Assembly (NCBI GenBank): GCA_002501855.1
Contig: DAOM01000045.1
Span: 1,059-8,271, forward strand
Length of the DNA stretch: 7,213 bases
Direction: 5' to 3'
Origin: Candidatus Nitrosopolaris nunavutensis
GTDB lineage: Archaea > Thermoproteota > Nitrososphaeria > Nitrososphaerales > Nitrososphaeraceae
Shown here: one piece after another, positions 1 through 6,406 of the stretch
Position numbering within the stretch: the first letter of the stretch is position 1
Layout of the letters: every line of letters begins with the position of its first letter
The notes under the pieces: generated by a model
The model's input: only the letters and a program-made list of their open reading frames with translations
Told to the model about the DNA's origin: nothing
The model's database searches: none
Made by a program: the position numbers and the translations under genes

Positions 1-59
1 TTATCTCCAACCTTATACATTGATATTATAGACAATTAGGCTCAGTAGAGCAACATGCA

Positions 60-66
60 TTTATAA
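60..66 (+). promoter_or_regulatory. TATA box of the acyl-CoA ligase gene
   Basis: The sequence TTTATAA lies with its centre about 31 nt before the ATG at 94. That is the archaeal box A spacing if transcription starts a few bases before the start codon. There is no Shine-Dalgarno-like purine run between it and the ATG; the stretch is T-rich. The mRNA is therefore probably leaderless or nearly so. This is inferred from position and sequence only. Confidence 0.5.
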
Positions 67-93
67 CCATCATGTCTTTTTTCTATTTTCTAT

Positions 94-2223
94 ATGTCTT
101 CGTCGTCGTCATTGACTAGGGATGAGAAGCGGGTATTTCTTTCTCCGCAATCCATCGCTGTTATCGGTGCCTCTGAGAAGGCAGGAGTCGGGAATGCTAT
201 ATTTTCTAACATAGTAAACGGATACAAAGGAAAAATCTATCCGATCCATCCTTCCAGTAGTACGGTGTTAGGCATCAAGGCTTACAAATCTGTCCTCGAT
301 GTGCCAGAAGACATCGATCTCGCCGTGGTTGCAACTCCTAACAGAATTGTGCCTGCCGTAATGGAAGATATAGGCAAAAAAAAGATTAAGGGTGCAATTA
401 TTGTGACTGCTGGATTTAAAGAAGTTGATGAACAGGGTGCAAGATTGGAAAAAGATATTGAGTCAATTGCGAAAAGCTATGGAACTCGAATCATAGGTCC
501 AAATTGTCTCGGAATTATGAGTTTATCTGAAAGCAATATTATGAATCTAACATTTTTAAAAATTACCCCAAAGTATGGTGGAATAGCGCTTTTATCTCAG
601 AGTGGCGCAATTTGTGCAGCGACTGTGGAAGACGCGATAGAACAAGGAATCGGCTTTTCAAAAGTGATAAGTATGGGGAACAAAGTGGATATGGATGAAA
701 ATGATATTCTCGAATTATTAGCTGACGATGCCGACACCAAAGTTATCGTGATGTATCTTGAAGACATTCACGACGGAAGGCGATTTATGGAAATTGCAAA
801 GAGAATCATAATGGAAAACAAGAAACCGATCATAGTGCTAAAAGCGGGACGAACTCCTGAAGGGGCAAAGGCCGCGATCTCCCACACAGGTGCACTCATG
901 GGCCCTGATGAAATTTATGATGCCCTTTTTGTTCAATCTTGCGTAATTAGAGTAGATACAATGCAAGAGCTTTTTGAACTTTCCACTGCATTTTCAAAAC
1001 AGCCCACGCCCCCCGAGCAAGGCGGAGTTGTAATAGTTTCTAATGCTGGTGGCCCTGCCATCATCTCTACTGATGCGTGCTCAAAGTACGGCTTGAAAAT
1101 GGCAGATATATCATCATCGAGAGAAGCAATTGCTAAGGTAATACCGCCACATGGGTCGGCAAGAAATCCAATAGATATAGTGGGAGATGCCGACTTTAAT
1201 CGGTTTGAGAAAGTCCTTGTTGAAGTGATATCAAATCCGAGTGTCGGATCGATAGTTACGATGTGTACACCCTCAGCTACTTTAGATTATGACGATCTGG
1301 CTAGAATAATCGTTAAGACATCAAAAGGTAGTGGGAAGACAATGCTTGCTGCATTAATGGGGCTTGCAGAGGGTACTAAAAATAAGGAAATTCTCTCCGA
1401 GGGAGGGATTCCACACTTCATGTACGCTGAATCTGCTATCCAAACTCTAGAAGGAATGCATCGCTTCAGAGATTGGTTAAAAAGATCCGCCGGTAGACCA
1501 AAGGCATTCAACGCAGATAAGAAAAAAGTAAGGACACTTTTTGATAATATGAGGAAGTCTGGGAGAATGAACTTGGTTGAAGAGGAAGGTTATGAAGTCC
1601 TGGCAGCATATGGTTTCGCTACTCCAAAAACCGTTCTCGCGGATAGCGCAGAGCGCTGTGTAGATGCTTCTAACAATATCGGTTATCCGGTCGTAATGAA
1701 GATCGCATCTCAAGACATTATCCACAAATCTGACGCAGGAGGGGTCAAAGTTGGGCTTGCAAATGATGAACAAGTGCGGACAGCGTTTAATGCTATATTG
1801 CAGAATGCGAAGACGTACAAACCAGACGCGAACATTAAAGGAGTACTAGTTCAGGAGATGGTAAGATCTGGCAAAGAAATAATCCTTGGTGCCAAGCAGG
1901 ATCCAATATTTGGTCCACTTGTTATGTTCGGTCTTGGTGGGATATATGTAGAAGTTCTCAGAGATGTTGTCTTTAGACTGGCTCCTATAGATGAGAACGA
2001 GGCCAGTCGAATGGTCCACTCAATAAAAACACTTAACCTGTTGAAGGGTGTCAGGGGGGAAAAACCCTCGGATCTTGGAGCCCTAGTGGATAGCCTGCAG
2101 CGCCTTTCTCAATTGGTGACTGAATTTCCTGAGATCGAAGAATTTGATATAAATCCGCTGCTGGTATTAGAAGAAGGCAAAGGAGTACGGACAGTAGATG
2201 TTAGAATAAGCCTCAGGAGTTAA
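94..2223 (+). CDS. ADP-forming acyl-CoA synthetase, fused alpha-beta (acetate/hydroxyacid-CoA ligase type)
   Basis: The enzyme interconverts an acyl-CoA, ADP and phosphate with the free acid, CoA and ATP, in the cytoplasm. Domains in order: a CoA-binding Rossmann domain (about residues 14-145, with VIGAS at 23-27 and GPNCLG at 135-140), succinyl-CoA-ligase-like domains (about 160-460), and an ATP-grasp domain (about 485-705). The likely phospho-histidine is His264 in SHTGALMG. His544 in HKSDAGG fits the second conserved histidine, in the beta part, that relays phosphate to the nucleotide. The acidic ATP-grasp end is seen in EFDINPLL (683-690). The length of 709 aa matches fused members of the family. 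In thaumarchaea, paralogues of this type activate 3-hydroxypropionate and 4-hydroxybutyrate for carbon fixation; others act on acetate or similar acids. Substrate cannot be read from the sequence. The ATG at 94 is preferred because the upstream ATG at 72 is out of frame and a TATA box is well placed. The gene looks intact. Confidence 0.93.
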   Translation: MSSSSSLTRDEKRVFLSPQSIAVIGASEKAGVGNAIFSNIVNGYKGKIYPIHPSSSTVLGIKAYKSVLDVPEDIDLAVVATPNRIVPAVMEDIGKKKIKGAIIVTAGFKEVDEQGARLEKDIESIAKSYGTRIIGPNCLGIMSLSESNIMNLTFLKITPKYGGIALLSQSGAICAATVEDAIEQGIGFSKVISMGNKVDMDENDILELLADDADTKVIVMYLEDIHDGRRFMEIAKRIIMENKKPIIVLKAGRTPEGAKAAISHTGALMGPDEIYDALFVQSCVIRVDTMQELFELSTAFSKQPTPPEQGGVVIVSNAGGPAIISTDACSKYGLKMADISSSREAIAKVIPPHGSARNPIDIVGDADFNRFEKVLVEVISNPSVGSIVTMCTPSATLDYDDLARIIVKTSKGSGKTMLAALMGLAEGTKNKEILSEGGIPHFMYAESAIQTLEGMHRFRDWLKRSAGRPKAFNADKKKVRTLFDNMRKSGRMNLVEEEGYEVLAAYGFATPKTVLADSAERCVDASNNIGYPVVMKIASQDIIHKSDAGGVKVGLANDEQVRTAFNAILQNAKTYKPDANIKGVLVQEMVRSGKEIILGAKQDPIFGPLVMFGLGGIYVEVLRDVVFRLAPIDENEASRMVHSIKTLNLLKGVRGEKPSDLGALVDSLQRLSQLVTEFPEIEEFDINPLLVLEEGKGVRTVDVRISLRS

Positions 2224-3095
2224 CCCAACTTCTTTCCGCATTCTTCACAGAAAACGGCACCCTCTTCGTTCTGGTAGCCACATGATGCGCATTGGGAGGG
2301 ACTATTGGGGGCAGAAGTACGCACTCTTTCACCGAGGAGTACGATGTCTCCAATTTTCGAAATATTCTTCCACAAAACTTCTTCTGTCACCACAGTCTCA
2401 GAATTGTTGTAGCTATTCTCCTGCTTGGAGATTTTTATACTAATATCCATGTTTCCTCTTGGCGACTTGCGTAGTCCAATTTCTAAAACCCTGCCCACTA
2501 ACATAGCTTCGCTATCATATGCAGTCATGTCAACTAAAGATTGAATTGAAATGAATCCACCCTGTGCGGCTTCTGTTGTTGCTGTTGTCGTCGCGGCTGC
2601 CTCTGGTCCTACTCCCGTTGCTATTGGTGCTTGAGGACTATTAGTATCAATCTCGCTCATTGATTCTTGCGCGTAAGTAGCTGTGCTCTTTTTCTCATTA
2701 TTAGAACCAGAATCTCGTTGTTGTGCTTGTAACTGTTTAATTGATGCTGACGTATCTGTTGACTCTTCAGGAGAATTGAATTTGCGGTATTGAGCTATCG
2801 TATTGTTGCATCCCGTGCACCTGTACTCCCCTTTTTCAAGTAAACTGACTCCTTCACCGAGGTCTTCATTAGGTTTTTCATAATTAATCGTTGGAGAACC
2901 TTGAAATTCTTTTTCGCATTTGTTACAATAATATTTTGAAAACCTATCCTCATTCAGTCTACCCACTCCTGCAAGAAACAGATCAGGACCTCCAAGGTTG
3001 CCCTTCTTTTGTTCCTCGTCAGTTACTTTCGCAAAAACGTGACCGCCAGAGCCACGCAATTTCTTCACGGATAAGTCGTCGCCTTCAATCATCAT
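2220..3095 (-). CDS. Zinc-ribbon / PRC-barrel-like / zinc-ribbon protein, function unknown
   Basis: The 291-aa protein has three parts. Residues 1-105 hold a zinc-ribbon-like unit with Cys57-x2-Cys60 and Cys93-x2-Cys96, preceded by a conserved-looking segment with GGHVFAKVT and GGPDLFLAGVGRLN. Residues about 106-180 are low complexity, rich in Ser, Thr, Gln and Ala, and probably disordered. Residues about 181-258 start FISIQSLVDMTAYDSE and continue MLVGRVLEIG, which resembles the opening strands of a PRC-barrel; this is a judgement by eye. The C-terminus is a second ribbon with Cys269-x2-Cys272 and Cys283-x2-Cys286. There is no signal peptide or membrane segment, so it is probably cytoplasmic. 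Paired zinc ribbons suggest nucleic-acid or protein binding, but no catalytic motif is visible and I assign no function. Translation may start at the first or second of two adjacent ATGs (3095 or 3092). It stands alone on this strand, convergent with the CoA-ligase gene. Confidence 0.85.
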   Translation of the reverse strand: MMIEGDDLSVKKLRGSGGHVFAKVTDEEQKKGNLGGPDLFLAGVGRLNEDRFSKYYCNKCEKEFQGSPTINYEKPNEDLGEGVSLLEKGEYRCTGCNNTIAQYRKFNSPEESTDTSASIKQLQAQQRDSGSNNEKKSTATYAQESMSEIDTNSPQAPIATGVGPEAAATTTATTEAAQGGFISIQSLVDMTAYDSEAMLVGRVLEIGLRKSPRGNMDISIKISKQENSYNNSETVVTEEVLWKNISKIGDIVLLGERVRTSAPNSPSQCASCGYQNEEGAVFCEECGKKLG

Positions 3096-3219
3096 TTATG
3101 TATACAATCTCTAAGACGAAACAATCGTATTAGTATTTCGTATTTGTTAAGTTACATTGCGGAATCTGCACGTAGATTGTTCACAGACCATATCCAAAAG
3201 GAACAAAACTAATATGATG

Positions 3220-3240
3220 AGCCTATCGGCTTTTTCTTTT
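3220..3240 (+). terminator. Hairpin plus T-tract, terminator-like
   Basis: AGCC-TATC-GGCT (3220-3231) forms a 4-bp stem with a 4-nt loop and runs directly into TTTTCTTTT. On the plus strand this resembles a termination signal, and T-tracts alone can end archaeal transcripts. No annotated plus-strand gene lies upstream that needs it; the CoA-ligase gene ended about 1 kb earlier and the gene between is antisense. It may end read-through or a small RNA, or may be chance in AT-rich DNA. Confidence 0.25.
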
Positions 3241-3252
3241 GGCGAGGTTTTT

Positions 3253-3378
3253 ATGAAAGAAAAAAATTATCATCTTTTTATCGTTGCATATTTCATATTC
3301 GACTGTCTTATACGATTCCTAGCTGCCTATTCCCACGGAAGCTTAAAAACACCTGTTGTCGGCCTTTTTATACTGTAA
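3253..3378 (+). CDS. Doubtful small membrane peptide (41 aa)
   Basis: An ATG-started frame of 41 codons encodes one hydrophobic segment (about residues 8-26, LFIVAYFIF followed by DCLIRFLAA), with Lys residues before it, as in a single-pass membrane peptide. A GAGG at 3244-3247 sits 5 nt before the ATG and could serve for ribosome binding. The frame stays open upstream to a TTG at 3157. Against it are the small size, its position in AT-rich DNA where hydrophobic codons arise by chance, a terminator-like hairpin just upstream, and no family that I recognise. Listed only as a candidate. Confidence 0.18.
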   Translation: MKEKNYHLFIVAYFIFDCLIRFLAAYSHGSLKTPVVGLFIL

Positions 3379-3536
3379 CCCTAAAACGTTAATGTATATA
3401 CAATCAGATGATATATCTGGCGTTGAAGGTTATGAATTAGTTTGGCTACAATCAGATAAGAAGGTTCACTTACTCTTAACATCTGGTTACATACATCGGT
3501 AAATTATTTATCTCCGTATACCTTATATTTGTGTTA

Positions 3537-3544
3537 TTTATATA
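3537..3544 (+). promoter_or_regulatory. TATA box of the helicase gene
   Basis: TTTATATA is a near-ideal archaeal box A. With the usual spacing of about 25 nt, transcription would start near 3565-3570, leaving an mRNA leader of about 80 nt before the TTG start at 3648. The inverted arms CCGTATA (3514-3520) and TATACGG (3561-3567) lie either side of it. Confidence 0.5.
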
Positions 3545-3591
3545 AAATGCGAGCAAGAGATATACGGCGGATCTGTTAAGTAAATAGAAAA

Positions 3592-3642
3592 TTGCTTCTC
3601 GTGTCTTCCGTGACTTTTGTAACAACACATGTGAGAGGACAA
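3592..3642 (+). promoter_or_regulatory. Leader hairpin masking the helicase Shine-Dalgarno site
   Basis: In the predicted leader, GAGAGG (3633-3638) lies 9 nt before the TTG start and is the best ribosome-binding site beside the main genes in the window. It can pair with CTTCTC (3595-3600, one G-U pair). The stem continues inward with GTGT (3601-3604) pairing ACAC (3625-3628) across a 4-nt bulge, and outward with TTG (3592-3594) pairing CAA (3640-3642) across a bulged A. This gives about 13 pairs closing a 20-nt loop. Such a fold could make translation depend on unfolding by temperature, a protein, or the helicase itself. The pairing is drawn by hand without energy calculation. Confidence 0.35.
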
Positions 3643-3647
3643 AGAAA

Positions 3648-4976
3648 TTGAAAACTTTCAAAGAGTTAGGGATGAGTACGGAGATAGTTAGAGCTCTCGA
3701 GGAAAACGGATTTGACATGCCTTTTCCTATTCAAGAGACAGCCATACCATTTATTTTAAAAGGTATCGATGTTATAGGCCAGGCACACACAGGAACAGGT
3801 AAGACAGCGGCTTTCTCTTTACCAATATTAAGCAGATTAAAGCGCAACGGGCCAGTACAAGCCCTGATATTAGCACCGACAAGAGAGTTAGCAGTTCAGA
3901 TAACCACCGAAATTAATAAGTTTGCAAAATATATCAACATTAAAGCAGCATCCATATACGGTGGACAAAGCATACACCTCCAACTGGATCAATTAAAGAG
4001 GGGAGTCCAAATAGTAGTTGCAACTCCTGGCAGGTTGATTGACCACCTAAAACGCGGTTCAATCCGGCTAGATGATGTGAGGTTTGTAGTGCTTGACGAA
4101 GCCGACAGGATGTTGGACATGGGCTTCATCGATGATATAAAGTTCATCTTGTCTTATGTAAGTGAAGATAGGGAGACGTGTCTTTTTTCTGCGACCATGC
4201 CCCCCGAGATTTTGAGACTAGCGCAAGACTATATGAAAGAACCTCAAGAGATCAGATTAAATGAAGAGGAGCTGAGCCTTGATACAATCGATCAATCTTA
4301 TTTGATTGTCCCTGAGACGGAGAAATTTAAGCATCTATGTAACTTTATAAAAAAAAGGGATCAAAAACAGACTATAGTTTTTGCCGCCACGAAGCAAAGG
4401 ACACAGAGACTCGCAGCGGAATTGAAACAGGAAGGATTCAAAGCAATAACAATTCACGGTGATCTTTCTCAAAAACAGAGAGATATCGCAATGTACAGGT
4501 TTAAGAAGGGAAATGAAGACATTCTGGTTGCTACAGACATAGCTGCAAGAGGAATAGACGTCCCAGCCATTGGTCATGTGATAAACTATGATATTCCTGA
4601 GGATCCATTGATGTACTTCCATAGAATTGGAAGAACTGCGAGAGCTGGAGCAACAGGCAGAGCTATCTCATTAGTTTCACAGGACAGGGTTGAAAATTTT
4701 GGAAGAATTCTTAGACAAACGCAGCACCGCATCCACAAACTTAACGAAGAGATGGGAATCTCAGTTCCTGTCGTCAGGCAGCAGCAACAGCGGCGTCGGT
4801 ATCATGGTACAAGCCAGCCACGACAAGGGTATGGTGGAGGCAGTAGGTCCCGGGCCAGCTTTGGATACAAGAGGGGGTATGGTGATAGAAGACATATGAG
4901 CAGCAATGGCAACAGTTATCGTGGTAGCAGCAGCGATGCTTGGGGTAGACGCGGCAAATTTGAGAAAACAAGATAA
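3648..4976 (+). CDS. DEAD-box ATP-dependent RNA helicase
   Basis: This is a cytoplasmic enzyme that uses ATP to unwind RNA or remodel RNA-protein complexes; close relatives act in cold response, ribosome assembly and RNA decay. All core motifs are present in order: upstream aromatic Phe4, Q motif with Gln29, motif I AHTGTGKT (46-53), Ia PTRELA (77-82), GG (105-106), Ib TPGR (126-129), II DEAD (150-153), III SAT (181-183), IV IVFAAT (243-248), V ATDIAARGID (295-304) and VI HRIGRTARAG (325-334). The core ends near residue 370. A 65-residue tail follows, basic and rich in Gly, Arg, Ser, Tyr and Gln (QQQQRRR at 378-384), likely a flexible RNA-binding tail. The TTG start at 3648 is chosen over the ATG at 3672 because it keeps Phe4, the aromatic that family members carry 17 or more residues before the Q motif, and because GAGAGG lies 9 nt upstream. 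It appears to be a single-gene transcript. Confidence 0.95.
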   Translation: MKTFKELGMSTEIVRALEENGFDMPFPIQETAIPFILKGIDVIGQAHTGTGKTAAFSLPILSRLKRNGPVQALILAPTRELAVQITTEINKFAKYINIKAASIYGGQSIHLQLDQLKRGVQIVVATPGRLIDHLKRGSIRLDDVRFVVLDEADRMLDMGFIDDIKFILSYVSEDRETCLFSATMPPEILRLAQDYMKEPQEIRLNEEELSLDTIDQSYLIVPETEKFKHLCNFIKKRDQKQTIVFAATKQRTQRLAAELKQEGFKAITIHGDLSQKQRDIAMYRFKKGNEDILVATDIAARGIDVPAIGHVINYDIPEDPLMYFHRIGRTARAGATGRAISLVSQDRVENFGRILRQTQHRIHKLNEEMGISVPVVRQQQQRRRYHGTSQPRQGYGGGSRSRASFGYKRGYGDRRHMSSNGNSYRGSSSDAWGRRGKFEKTR

Positions 4977-5203
4977 TCCATCGCCTGGATGCGAATCTAT
5001 ACATATTAGAGTGGCATTTTAATACAGTCGGTCTGTAATTGCGGCTTGGACGCAAGGAAAAGATAATCTAATATATGAAAAATTTTATTTAGTGAAATAA
5101 ACGCAATGCTAAAGCATGATGCAATAATTGCCTAGAAACCTCATGTTAGATTAAAATCCCTCTGTATCGCATACTATATATCCAAAAATAGCAATACATA
5201 TGT
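4977..5203. other. Intergenic region with small nested inverted repeats
   Basis: This 227-bp AT-rich gap separates the helicase and TFE genes. ATGCT-AA-AGCAT (5106-5117) is a perfect 5-bp inverted repeat, enclosed by GCAAT (5103-5107) and ATTGC (5127-5131); the outer and inner arms overlap, so both cannot form fully at once. No RNA gene is recognised. The TFE promoter lies at its right end. Confidence 0.4.
5175..5181 (+). promoter_or_regulatory. TATA box of the TFE gene
   Basis: TATATAT is centred 26 nt before the ATG at 5204, so the message is probably leaderless, starting at or just before that ATG. This supports 5204 rather than any more distant start. No Shine-Dalgarno-like sequence is seen. 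Confidence 0.5.
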
Positions 5204-5731
5204 ATGTACATGCCCTCGGCTGAATACGAAGATTCTTTTGTTAAAATTGCAGGTCTGATTGGGGGAGAAGAGTACCTAAAGGTTGCTCGTGGACTTCTAA
5301 ATACAGATGATGCCACAGATGAAGAGATTGCAAGTGCCACTGGTCTGAGGATTAATATCATAAGGAAAATCCTTTATGATATGTTTGGTAAGGCTCTAAT
5401 CACAGGAATCAGAGTAAAGGACGAAAAAAAAGGCTGGTTCGTATATAGATGGAGAGCAAAACAAGATCAGGTAGATAGTTTTATTGATAATCAAAAGAAA
5501 AAGATCCTTGACAGATTGCAGATCCGTTTGGAGTATGAAGAGTCTTCGGAGTTCTACCACTGCGGAAATAAAGATTGTCCGCGCTTGAAGTTTGATTCGG
5601 CGGTAGAGTTGTTCTTTAAATGTACAATTTGCAAAGGGCCGCTTAATATGGTTGACAACGGTAGAGTAAAAGAAGCACTTCGCTACAAGATCGAGCAGCT
5701 AACTGCCGATATATCTTTAAGAAAGCAATAG
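5204..5731 (+). CDS. tfe: Transcription factor E, TFIIE-alpha homologue
   Basis: TFE is a basal archaeal transcription factor that binds RNA polymerase near the clamp, stabilises the open promoter complex and helps when TBP or TFB is limiting. The 175-aa length is typical. Residues about 8-85 form the extended winged helix (LIGGEEYLKVARGLL, then DEEIASATGL as the first part of the helix-turn-helix, and the wing around KKGWFVYRWR). A charged helix rich in Lys, Arg and Glu (about 86-115) links it to a zinc ribbon with Cys120-x4-Cys125 and Cys140-x2-Cys143, and a final helix ends the protein. The first cysteine pair is spaced by four residues rather than the common two. Start codons at 5204 and 5210 (Met1 and Met3) are both possible; the TATA spacing fits either. 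The gene stands alone, with its own TATA box and a T-tract after the stop. Confidence 0.94.
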   Translation: MYMPSAEYEDSFVKIAGLIGGEEYLKVARGLLNTDDATDEEIASATGLRINIIRKILYDMFGKALITGIRVKDEKKGWFVYRWRAKQDQVDSFIDNQKKKILDRLQIRLEYEESSEFYHCGNKDCPRLKFDSAVELFFKCTICKGPLNMVDNGRVKEALRYKIEQLTADISLRKQ

Positions 5732-5733
5732 AC

Positions 5734-5739
5734 TTTTTT
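5734..5739 (+). terminator. T-tract after TFE
   Basis: A run of six T begins 3 nt after the TFE stop codon. Archaeal RNA polymerase can terminate on such tracts without a hairpin, and none is visible here. With a separate TATA box before the next gene, this suggests that TFE and the HxlR gene are separate transcripts. Confidence 0.35.
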
Positions 5740-5815
5740 GGTACTAGCGTCTGCCTAGTCTCTACCACAACAGTTTTGGGTTCAGTTGTTTGCGAGAACA
5801 AGTGAAGCCAAGTAG

Positions 5816-5822
5816 TTAAATA
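5816..5822 (+). promoter_or_regulatory. TATA box of the HxlR-type gene
   Basis: TTAAATA is centred about 29 nt before the ATG at 5848, the spacing expected for a leaderless transcript. No ribosome-binding site is visible. Confidence 0.45.
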
Positions 5823-5847
5823 TTACTCAGCGCTATTGTAAAACCAA

Positions 5848-6237
5848 ATGGTAAATAAATACTCTGTTGCAAGAACAACAGAAGAAGAAGCTGGTGAAGT
5901 AGTCGGTATCTGGGAGGTATTAGGAAGAAGATGGTCTTTGTTAATCTTAAAGAATCTCTGCACCAAAGAAGTAATACGTTTCAATGAATTCAAAAAACTC
6001 TTGTCAGGGATTAGTAGTACTGTTTTGGCTGATAGGTTATTGGAGCTCGAACGCGAAGGCCTTGTATCTAAAAAGATTTACCCACAGATTCCACCAAAGG
6101 TTGAATATAGTCTAACTATTCGGGCGAAAGAGCTAGGAGTAATACTAAGAGAATTGGGAAAATGGGCTAGCCGGTGGAAGGTACCTAGAATTACAACGAA
6201 CACAAAAACGACAAGTGCTGCTAGATCAGCTAGTTAG
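5848..6237 (+). CDS. HxlR-family winged-helix transcriptional regulator
   Basis: This 129-aa DNA-binding protein probably acts as a dimer that represses or activates nearby or distant promoters; its ligand and targets are unknown. The HxlR/MarR-like signature is clear: VLGRRWSLLILKNL (24-37) is the first core helix, RFNEFKKLL (44-52) the second, ISSTVLADRLLELEREGLV (55-73) the recognition helix and following turn, and YPQIPPKVEYSLT (78-90) the wing. A final helix (about 91-112) is the likely dimer contact. The last 16 residues (TTNTKTTSAARSAS and flanks) are low complexity and probably disordered. It has a single Cys, Cys38, and no N-terminal cysteine like that used by redox-sensing members. 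Thaumarchaea carry many members of this family. It lies 116 bp after TFE but has its own TATA box, so no functional link is implied. Confidence 0.9.
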   Translation: MVNKYSVARTTEEEAGEVVGIWEVLGRRWSLLILKNLCTKEVIRFNEFKKLLSGISSTVLADRLLELEREGLVSKKIYPQIPPKVEYSLTIRAKELGVILRELGKWASRWKVPRITTNTKTTSAARSAS

Positions 6238-6259
6238 TGATGGGACAGTATTTTAAGGG

Positions 6260-6266
6260 TTTTTTT
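6260..6266 (+). terminator. T-tract after the HxlR-type gene
   Basis: A run of seven T lies 23 nt after the stop codon, preceded by AAGGG. It is the longest T-run close after a gene in this window and a plausible archaeal termination site. No stable hairpin precedes it. Confidence 0.45.
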
Positions 6267-6361
6267 ACTGACCAACGATCTAACCATGAAACTTTGTGAT
6301 TAATTAGTTTTAGATATTTCCCCAATTAATGACTGCCACGCCAGCGGCAAACTTGGGTTCA

Positions 6362-6406
6362 ATTGAGATTCGTTGCCTGCCGTTGACTAGTGATTGAGAT
6401 TCGTTG
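6362..6406. repeat. Short direct repeat, 14 bp, 31-bp period
   Basis: ATTGAGATTCGTTG occurs at 6362-6375 and again at 6393-6406. CGTTGACTA, overlapping the second copy's end, also appears in the spacer at 6381-6389. This looks like a small local duplication in non-coding DNA. There are only two copies, so it is not a CRISPR. Confidence 0.6.

Larger units (their letters stand above)
3096..3647. other. 552-bp intergenic region between divergent zinc-ribbon and helicase genes
   Basis: This AT-rich region must contain the promoters of both flanking genes. The helicase side has a clear TATA box and leader; the zinc-ribbon side has no strong box that I can place confidently. I found no tRNA- or rRNA-like sequence. 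It also holds a short hairpin followed by a T-tract, a doubtful 41-codon ORF, a 10-bp direct repeat ACAATCAGAT (3400-3409 and 3448-3457) and a small inverted repeat CAGAT/ATCTG (3405-3419). A non-coding RNA here is possible but not demonstrable by reading. Confidence 0.6.

Noticed and set aside
1287..1773. Minus-strand frames inside the CoA-ligase gene
   Set aside because: They are antisense to a clearly conserved enzyme and have no plausible domain or promoter.
3631..3651. GTG at 3631 as the helicase start
   Set aside because: That frame reaches a TGA after six codons and is not in frame with the helicase; the GTG only overlaps the ribosome-binding region.
4690..5055. Overlapping frames on both strands across the helicase tail
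   Set aside because: They are by-products of the repetitive Gly/Arg/Gln/Ser codons of the helicase tail and have no features of their own.
5766..5789. ACAAC/GTTGT inverted repeat upstream of the HxlR gene as an operator
   Set aside because: The arms are only five bases long, and the site lies well upstream of the TATA box; too weak to support.
6331..6375. GC-rich patch plus GGGTTCAAT, resembling a tRNA T-loop
   Set aside because: No acceptor or anticodon stems can be drawn around it, so it is not a tRNA.
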